Assembly: GCF_018139145.2 (NCBI RefSeq)
Contig: NC_059483.1
Span: 5,209,001-5,273,000 of the forward strand
DNA from: Gymnogyps californianus
Taxonomy: Eukaryota; Chordata; Aves; Accipitriformes; Cathartidae
DNA: 64,000 nt
Direction of reading: 5' to 3'
Shown here piece after piece: positions 56,451 through 64,000 of this stretch. Each line of letters starts with the position of its first letter. The first letter of the stretch is position 1. The notes under the pieces were generated by a model. The model was not told where the DNA came from, ran no database searches, and saw nothing but the letters and a program-made list of their open reading frames with translations. The position numbers and the translations under genes are program-made.

Positions 56451-58530
56451 GCTGGGAGAAGGTGTAAGGAACGGAGCCAGAAGCCCCTTCTACGGTGGTG
56501 AGCTTTAAGCAATTCATCTCACCTTTGCACCACCTTGTAGCACAGGACTGCACCATAACACAGTTTGTTTATGGTAAATCTGCTTGAGAAGGTACAAAAG
56601 CACAGGAGATGGCATCACCAGGGTTTCTTTAAAAAGGAACCTTCCAGATAAATGGCAAATATCAATAAAATAAATTTTTAATTAAAGCCCTATAAATATC
56701 TCTCTGAAAATGCTAATAATTTCCTGGGATTTTTAATCTCTGAAGTGATTTCATTCAAGGTGTGCTGGCAGCGCGAGGTGGCTAGGCAGAATCAGGATGC
56801 TGTTCTCGTGATCGTTTTTCTGTGTGAGATCCATCTTGGGAGACTTGTTTTTGCCTCTGTGTCACGACTTCTTAGAAATCTCTGTAGGCAAGGGATGCGC
56901 TAATTCAATGCATTCTGTGATTGCCCTTCCTCCACAAGCAGATTAATTTACTGTTAGTTGAGATTCCCACAACGTACCTTGTGCCACTGTGAAGCCTGGT
57001 GTTTACCGATGTAAACAAGAAATAAATGGAGGCTTTACATGTCTCATTTTGAATAATGATACAGGCTCTGCCGCCTGGTACTCACTCCGTGTCTCGGAGG
57101 CGTGGGGGTTGTACTTCTATATTGTTCTTTGCAGCTCAGATTGTTTATAACAGAATAATTTGTTTTCAGCCTGAGCCATAATGTTTTAAATGATGAGCAG
57201 CTCTCTGATAATGGAATCTGGAGGTTTTCACTGAAGCGTGTGGTTCCCGTCAGAGGCAGGTGCTGGATTCAAAGTTAGTTAGTTTTTGTAATATAGTCTA
57301 GTGAGTTTGGCCTTATTTCCAGAGTGATGCTGCTGCATATCCAAAATTTAATACTTTGTTGGCAACCTCAGCAGAGGACACCAAAAATGTATTAGGCGTG
57401 GAGGCTGTCAACGGCAGTCACGGAGGCAAGATGTGGCCCTTGTAAGAAATTAGCACTCTCCTCCTCTCCTCCTGTCTTCTCCAGCTCTTCTGAGAAAATC
57501 TGTGCCTAGATACAGCCATTTATTGTGGGTTTTTTTCAGGATTAACATTTTTGGTGGGCTCACCATTAAAATAGAGAGAAAAAGCTCGGAGTGGGCATAC
57601 CAATGAATTTTTAGATTCCAAGCTCTCCCAAACGGTCATTATCTTGCCTTCTATTTAAAGAGAATTAAATTAAATTGCAAGAGATGGTGCAACTGGTTTT
57701 CCAGATCTTATTTAATTTGGCTTAGCAGTTAGCATTTTCCATCTGCACAACATAATCATTAAATTTTTTTGTTTCTTCATTGTCACTGTACAGACTGCTT
57801 TTTATGGGTGATCTCTGCCCTTTCTTATGGATAGATTTTTTTTTTCTTTAAAGGAGTGTGTCTTTATTGATTTCTCTTTTAGGACGAAGTATATATAAAA
57901 TTATTCAACCTACTAAATGTGCTTGCAAGGAAACCTCTGTGATTCATGGTCTTTGATCCTGCTATCACTTATGTGGGTGTTTAACTTTACTACTGCGCAT
58001 AGTCCCACTGGGGAGAATCTTAATTTAAAAAATACTATTATAAAAATAATGTGAGGTTTTTAACACATGTCCATGCTGGATTATGAGGAGCATCTCCCTG
58101 TAAAACCAAGCCTGTAAATTAAATAGGCTGTAGAGAAGATAAGACAGATACATTATCCGCCTCCAAGTCTGGAAAGGTTCATTGTTGCGTTATTGTCTCC
58201 ATCCGTGGTCAGTTTGCACGGTACTCATCCCTCTATTTTGTGAACGTGCGAGGGTTTTGTGTCCTAAAACTTGGATTTTTAGAGAGATTTCGTTTTCTGG
58301 TCAGCATTGCCAAGCCAAACTGAGCACGAAGGTTACCTTCTTCGGAAAGGCAGCCTCAGAGACTCGTCAGGTCTGTGGTGCGATCCTTGTATGTGCAGAG
58401 AAGGGGCTGCTAGCAGTGTGCTTGGTGCAGGACGGTGGCATCGGGTACCCTGCCCGCCCAAACGCCTTATGGCCGTGGGTCCTCGTAAAGGTCTAACGAA
58501 GCAGATCAACGCTTCCCCTCCGCTGTGCCC
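56451..58530. other. Intergenic DNA immediately upstream of EIF4E3
   Basis: AT-rich, with no supported gene. Several TAAT-containing blocks occur at 56640-56760 and 57640-57770. Composition rises toward GC after 58.3 kb, where the EIF4E3 CpG island begins. Confidence 0.45.
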
Positions 58531-58539
58531 CACAGGAGG

Positions 58540-59330
58540 GGCAGAGACGTGGAATGGGGCGAGTGCATGTGCTGGGCCTGGGTCAGGGCCCCTTTCTGGA
58601 GCCACCCGTGCCCTCAGGTGGGCCCTGGCCGCGTCCATCGCTGTCACCATCAGTGTGGCTCCCCCCTCCCCTCCCCCATCCGTCTGTCCTTTCCGCCGCT
58701 CCCTCGGCCCAGTGACCCCTTGTCCCTGCGTACCTGTCCCTTCCCCTGCCTGCCGATGCGTCCCTCGTCCCCTTGCCTGAATCCCGCTCACCCCGCTCCA
58801 TCCCTCCCCAGCGTCCCTCCCCTTGCCCGGCTCCCTTCCCCTCCCTCCCGCAGCGTCCCTTGTCCCCTCCCCGCGTCCCGGCCCGCCCCTCGCCCCCCCC
58901 CCCCCCGCCCCGGCCGGGGAGATGGCGCTCAGCCCCCCCGAGCGCCGCGGCGGCGAGCGGGAGGCGGCGGGCGGCCGGGGCCGGCGGCGGCGGCGGGGCG
59001 GGCAGACGGCCGAGCCGGGGGGGCTGCAGCTTCACTCGTCCTGGACCTTCTGGCTGGACAAGTGAGTGGGGCCGGGGGTGGCAGCGGGGGGCAACGGCCC
59101 GGCGGGACGCCGCGACCCGGGCGGGGTGCGGCGGGGAGCTTAAAGGGGGGAGGGGAAGGAACACCCGACCCCCCCCAAACCGTCTGTGGAAAGCATCTCT
59201 GCTCTTTATCGGTTTCGCTCGTCGAACAGATCGGAGAGCGGGCAATGGGGCTTGTGCACACGGGAAAAGCGGCTGTGTGGCGGACCTCGGCACGCACGGC
59301 CGGCTGGTGGCTCTTCCCATCTGAGGGGGA
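58540..59330 (+). promoter_or_regulatory. EIF4E3: CpG island and presumed promoter of EIF4E3
   Basis: A C-rich then CG-rich region surrounds the first coding exon. The non-template strand upstream of the start codon consists largely of CCCTCCC, CCCCTCC and CCCGCC runs, including a 14-base C run at 58893-58906, typical of a TATA-less promoter. No TATA box is visible. Composition returns to background after about 59.33 kb. Confidence 0.6.
58922..59061 (+). CDS. EIF4E3: EIF4E3 exon 1 (eukaryotic translation initiation factor 4E family member 3), 5' end of gene
   Basis: EIF4E3 is a class III eIF4E homologue that binds the mRNA 5' cap in an atypical way and does not act as a normal eIF4G-bound initiator. 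This exon encodes 46 complete codons: MALSPPERRGGEREAAGGRG, an arginine run, GGQTAEPGG, then LQLHSSWTFWLD. LHSSWTFWLD is identical to the start of the eIF4E fold in human EIF4E3. The frame stops at AA followed by the donor GTGAGTGG at 59062 (phase 2), where the human first coding exon also ends. The ATG has G at +4. The frame is open upstream without another ATG. The variable N-terminus is arginine-rich, whereas the human one is alanine/proline-rich. The following exons are not in this window. Confidence 0.9.
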
Positions 59331-62300
59331 GCGTTAGCGTGTTCTGGGAGTTACTTCGTGCCATCGGCTTCGGAAACGCTTTCGGTTTTGTAGTTCAACG
59401 GCCGCACGTTGATTCAGGCGACGTCGGTGGTGTTTTAAACCCTAAATTTAGCCGTGACGCCAGAAATAGAAGGTTAAAGGTCATGCTTTGCTGCTGCGGT
59501 GCTCGTACATCGCGGGGCTGTCCCTGATGTGTCCCGGCCCCAAACGGACCGAGTCCCACCGACCCGACCGTGACCTGTCGAATGTTATAACCCTTTAATA
59601 GTCAGGTTGGCCTCCTGTGGATGATCAGTTCTTAAAATCCGACGTGATCGCTTTTGAAGGATTAGCTAAAATTTGTTAATCAGCTGCAACGTTCCTATCG
59701 CATTTCATGTGCTTGAAGTTTTAGTCTCTGATGGTCATGGAAAGCTGCTGCAAAGGGGGCTCACCCCCATGACTAGGCATAGGGGAAAAAGTACCAAAGT
59801 CAAGACTGAAATAGAAAGTTTAAAACCAGAATGTGATATTCTTTTTCTAGTGTGTATTTTCTGGCATCTTGTTTTTAATCTTCTACGTCTCCCTTTTCTC
59901 ATTTTTCTCTTGTATTTCTCCTCTCCCTCCACTCCAGAAGGGAAGTTATCTCCTTTATAAGCCTTTCTGCCACTGAACATGCTGCCTCATACTCTTGGTA
60001 AAATTATCTTTTTTTTTTTTTGGTAACTTTTCACCTCATGACAGAGAAATAGCAAGAAACTGTTGAAAGCACACAAATATTCTCAGGTCTTGCAAATCAA
60101 ATCCTATAAATAAACCCACAAATTATTTCTGGTTAATCCTTTTGAACTCATGCCGTAGTTATGGTCGGGTTCAGGATGTGAGTTGTTTTCTGATTGTTTG
60201 TTTTTAAAAAGCACCATTTGAACTGCTTTTTAAGCAAGCTACCATCCAGACCTGTTTGTTTACACAAGCCGTGTGGAGAGGAACATGTCTATCTTTTATA
60301 ATCAACCTCAGAAGTTAAAATCCATTTCAAGTTCCTGAGTTGCATCATGATTTTTTTTTTCCCTAAGTCTTGGTTCCACTGTAATTTAGACTCTTAAAAT
60401 TCAGTTATTCTATAGAATTTTTTTTCTTTTTTCTGATCACATATAAGTGCATTGAATTAGGTAGTATTGTTGTTCCTTAACTTAGAAAACCAAGAGTGTA
60501 TGTATAAGAGGAAAAAAAAAAAGTTGGACCATATTTACACAAAACTGTGTGTTTTGTTTACCAGCAACAGTGATAGAATAATGGCAGGGAACAAGAATGA
60601 CAGCAAACAAGGCATGCTTCATCCATTTAAAAACCATTTAAGGCATTAAAAAGCACACAAGAGATGCAGCCATGAACTTAATTTACTGCAGTGTGTGGAG
60701 GTTCATTTGTCTCTACAGAGCCCCACAGAAGTGGCTGTGACATTTATTGGTACACCCATGCAGATTTGATGGAGGGATCATTGCTTAGGCTGGTATAGGA
60801 TGGACTTCCCATGGAAGATAACTGTGGGCATGTTTTTACCTTACTTTAGTAACACCTAGTGTGGAGCAGGGATGTTTCCTCATGAGATGGTATTGATTTT
60901 TGACTGCTGCTACGTTTTACTCTGTACTTGGACTGAAAAGCAGGAAGAAGTGACGCTTAAGGATAAATAGACGTTGAGATGGATATGTAGTTATCTCTTT
61001 CTATTAAATTACTGTGAGAGAGAGTCATGACATACATTTTAACATCTCCAAAATATATCTTTTCATTAAGTCACACTGTTAAAATAAATATCCATCAGCT
61101 AAGCAGTACTTTCTATAGCAACTAGTGATATGCTAGCAAGTGATTCCCTTGGGGTTCACGACCTTGCTTTTATCATGGTGTCACTCGATAAATCTCCTGC
61201 TTTAAAAGTAAATGCCTTCTTTTTATCTACATCAGCACTTGTTTCTGTGAATGCCTTGGCACAGGCTTAACATCTGGAGGCTGGGATCCTGTGACCAGGT
61301 TCTGGTTCATTGCCATTATCTCACACGTGTCACAGGGCATCTGCATTTCCCGTAAGCGCTAAGCCTTTCTTGGTATGTGTGTCTAAAATAGTAACCATCT
61401 GATATGGTGCTCTTGTATCTTACCCCATATATGCTTTAGGAAAGTGAGCACGATGAAAGCATTTGGGAGAATATTATTCACCAGTTTGACAAATAAGATC
61501 CCATCTATGATCTTCAAATGCTTGCAGGTCAGCAGTTTCATAGAAGGCAGAGAAGCTGTCAGGTGTTTTTCACTTCAGAGAAACGAGATTTCCTTTTTAA
61601 CTGTTAAAATGTTTCAAGGTCCTGTGCTAAAAGTTTTGAAACCAGGAGTTTAGATCTGCTGTTTCGTTTGTCCAGTCTGCAGGTTTCCAGGTTCATACCT
61701 ACATGTCTCATTCATAGTACTTTTGCATGCAGTGATGTTACGGGGCATGGGGAATTTCAGCAAGCCTTGCAGATGCCTTTGGTGCCACCTTGGGAAGCTG
61801 ATTCATGCTGGTGGCTCTTCACACCCATGTTTATCTCGGTGAGGCTCTGGATTGGTGCAGGGTCTTGCTCATAGTGGCCTCTGGCTTTGAAATGAAAGAT
61901 TGCCTTTCTAGTTTTTGCTACACTGTGTAGTCTTTCAATTTTTTACAACAAAGTGTCAATATGCATCGCTGAATATAATAAATTAAAATCAAGGATTACA
62001 AATCTGGTCACTGTATTCATGTTGTGTAGCACAGTCAATGTGGGGCTTGCACGAAAGGAGAAGTCAAGTGAAATGACCATCAGAGGACCATCAACCTGGA
62101 CAACAAGCCATGTTAGGCACTTGAAATCATCCCTTGATGGGATTTGGGGTTGTGGATCTGGGTGCGATCTGTGTGCAAATACAAAGCTGTGAAGCTGATT
62201 ATGCTTTTTAATGTACATGTGGACATGATGCAAATATCCTACTTTGTAAACCTTGCAAATCATGACTGTTGTTTAGCCTGGGTATTGTATGCCATCTTAT

Positions 62301-64000
62301 GCTTAATGCTACACCAAGTAAACCTTTCCCTACCAAAATAACAGAGGGAACATACTAGTACTAGTAGCTGTCTGACTTTTCAGCCTCATGACAAGAAGCC
62401 AGAGGTTTTGTCAGTGGTAACAGTTTTCGGTCCAATGTGTGTGCGTGCACATGCAATAACGAACATGTTGCGCGTCCTTGCAAAAAGCCATCTTTTGAAG
62501 ACCTCACTGCATCTGAGCTGCCAACGTTGCTGACAGACCACTTTCAGTCAACAGCGAGGAAAATACCGGTATCCTTCTATACAAATCAGCGCTATCAGAA
62601 ATTGAGCACACATCACACAAAAGCCTACTACAGAAGTCTCATTTCTAGATAAACCTCGTCAAAGATGCGCTTGCTTCCATGGAAGTCTGAGTGTGCAGCA
62701 GGGCAGATCGCGTTGCAGAATCATGGCCTGCCTGCCTTGTTTTCTTGCCTGACTTCTAACAGTGCTTTTTAGGTAATTTTGTTTCTATTGCAAGAATAGT
62801 TTAAGTCTTCTGTATCTTTGTGAGGGGAAGAATATGCTTATAAACATTGTCAAATATAATGCAATGTTATTAGTTTATTCTAGGAAAGTGAAAATATTCT
62901 TGCATAAACATATTATCCTTATGTGCTGATTTTTCTCTCTCCATGTTATACTGATGAGTTCTATATAAATAAAGTTTGGTAGATAAATTCTGATAACTGA
63001 ATCATTTTCATAATAATTGTGAATCTTCATAACTGAACACATCAGATATTTGAAACTAAACTTAATAGTTTCCCTTCTTCCCTATAGCAAAATCTTATTT
63101 ATCTTGGATCATCTATATCATCTATTAAAGCTTATGAGTAGGTGGCTTACAATGAAAAATGATGGTTAATATTATAAGAACGTTCAACCCGGTAAATACA
63201 TTGTGACAGGATTTGATGGCTTGGAATCAGTCTTTGTATTCAGAATGGATTACCAGATTTATTTAGTTGCCACAGCATGTTTTTGAGTTTATGCTTTGTA
63301 AGTAAATATTTTGCTTATGTATACCAAAAGCAGTTGCAGCTAAGTACTTACAGGGGTATTTTCAAAAGCGCTTGGCAGCTTTTAAAGCTGCCGCTAAAGC
63401 CATGATGAGATTCCCACTGGGAAACAAAGGCCAGTGTGAGCACATATGAAAAAACTTCTATCCGTAATTCTTTGCAGGGAAACAGAAGAGCTACAGTTCA
63501 GCATCAGACATTAACATAAGCACAACCACCTGGAGGTTTATTCATGGATAAAACAATGGAATTTATCTTTGTATCCTTTGTTCTTTATTCGTGCTGGAAT
63601 AATGAAAGAGTAGTGAAGCAAGCTGGCATTAGGATTCAGTTTGCGTAGGTTACTCCTGTTTCCATGTTCCACTTTTAACTGACATCCATGCAGTTTAACC
63701 ATGAGATGCTGTATGGTGGGTCTGGCCTGATTAGGTAACTAACTCGATTATTCCTGATATTGCACTAAAATTTCTCCCATAAAGATTCTGAAGATGCAGA
63801 AAAAGCGGCATCACAGGGCGTAGAACAGGCAGACCAGGAGAACTGTTGAATATTTTATGTGCAGCCTCTCCACGGAGAGCCCAGATGTGCATTTGTAGGT
63901 GGTGTGGCGACAGACCAACTATCTCCATCCCCAGAAGAGCTGTCGGTGCCTGGCCGGTGCTGTGACCCATGCCCCCTCCTGTTAGTGTGCTCATGGGGAT
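59062..64000 (+). other. EIF4E3: EIF4E3 intron 1 (5' part, continues beyond window)
   Basis: The intron opens with GTGAGTGG. Nothing resembling the next EIF4E3 exon (the AECASNLKKIY and IFWSVYNN region) was found before the right edge, in line with the large first intron of this gene in mammals. The stretch is AT-rich with T runs near 60010, 60351 and 60420. No other gene or recognisable repeat was seen. Confidence 0.8.

Noticed and set aside
58525..59337. Long frames of 183-270 codons on both strands around EIF4E3 exon 1
   Set aside because: These result from the CpG island. Only the frame ending LHSSWTFWLD at the GTGAGT donor is supported by homology.
62437..62652. 71-codon frame in EIF4E3 intron 1 considered as a possible EIF4E3 exon
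   Set aside because: The translation does not match the eIF4E fold (no AECASNLKKIY or FWSVYNN-type segment), and no acceptor with phase 2 precedes it.

Overview
The window is vertebrate genomic DNA, and everything points to a bird. Genes are sparse, coding exons end at GT-AG splice sites, and CpG islands mark the promoters. It holds a CR1-like tail, a very old CR1-like remnant, and a solo LTR of a type I know from neoavian (non-galliform) genomes. Three protein-coding genes can be named: PROK2 (+ strand, three coding exons, 21033-28602), GPR27 (- strand, intronless, 42266-43408) and the first coding exon of EIF4E3 (+ strand, 58922-59061, continuing beyond the right edge). From memory this matches human 3p13 and chicken chromosome 12, read in the opposite direction to the human assembly. 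No prokaryotic system, CRISPR array, tRNA or rRNA was seen.

Layout. 1-20.2 kb is gene-poor DNA to the left of PROK2. It contains one strongly exon-like 76-bp interval (10376-10451), an old CR1-like remnant (15.6-15.9 kb) and a polypurine tract. 20.2-21.9 kb is the PROK2 promoter and first exon, bracketed by two unrelated GC-rich minisatellites. 21.1-28.6 kb carries the PROK2 exons and introns, followed by an AT-rich probable 3' UTR. 30-41.4 kb is intergenic and contains a 600-bp solo LTR with a perfect 5-bp target-site duplication (34128-34727). 41.4-44.3 kb is GPR27 with its CpG island. 44.3-58.5 kb lies between the divergent genes GPR27 and EIF4E3 and includes an unrecognised signal-peptide-like reading frame at 56030. 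58.5-64 kb is the EIF4E3 promoter, exon 1 and the start of intron 1.

The three genes are neighbours by old synteny and do not form a pathway. PROK2 encodes a secreted AVITGA-type peptide ligand. GPR27 is an orphan receptor of the SREB family. EIF4E3 is a class III cap-binding eIF4E homologue. I did not find a clear undescribed system. The items most worth checking are the unassigned exon-like and signal-peptide-like frames, the double minisatellite around PROK2 exon 1, and the possible bidirectional promoter at GPR27. Many long open frames here are by-products of GC-rich or tandemly repeated DNA and are not annotated as genes.
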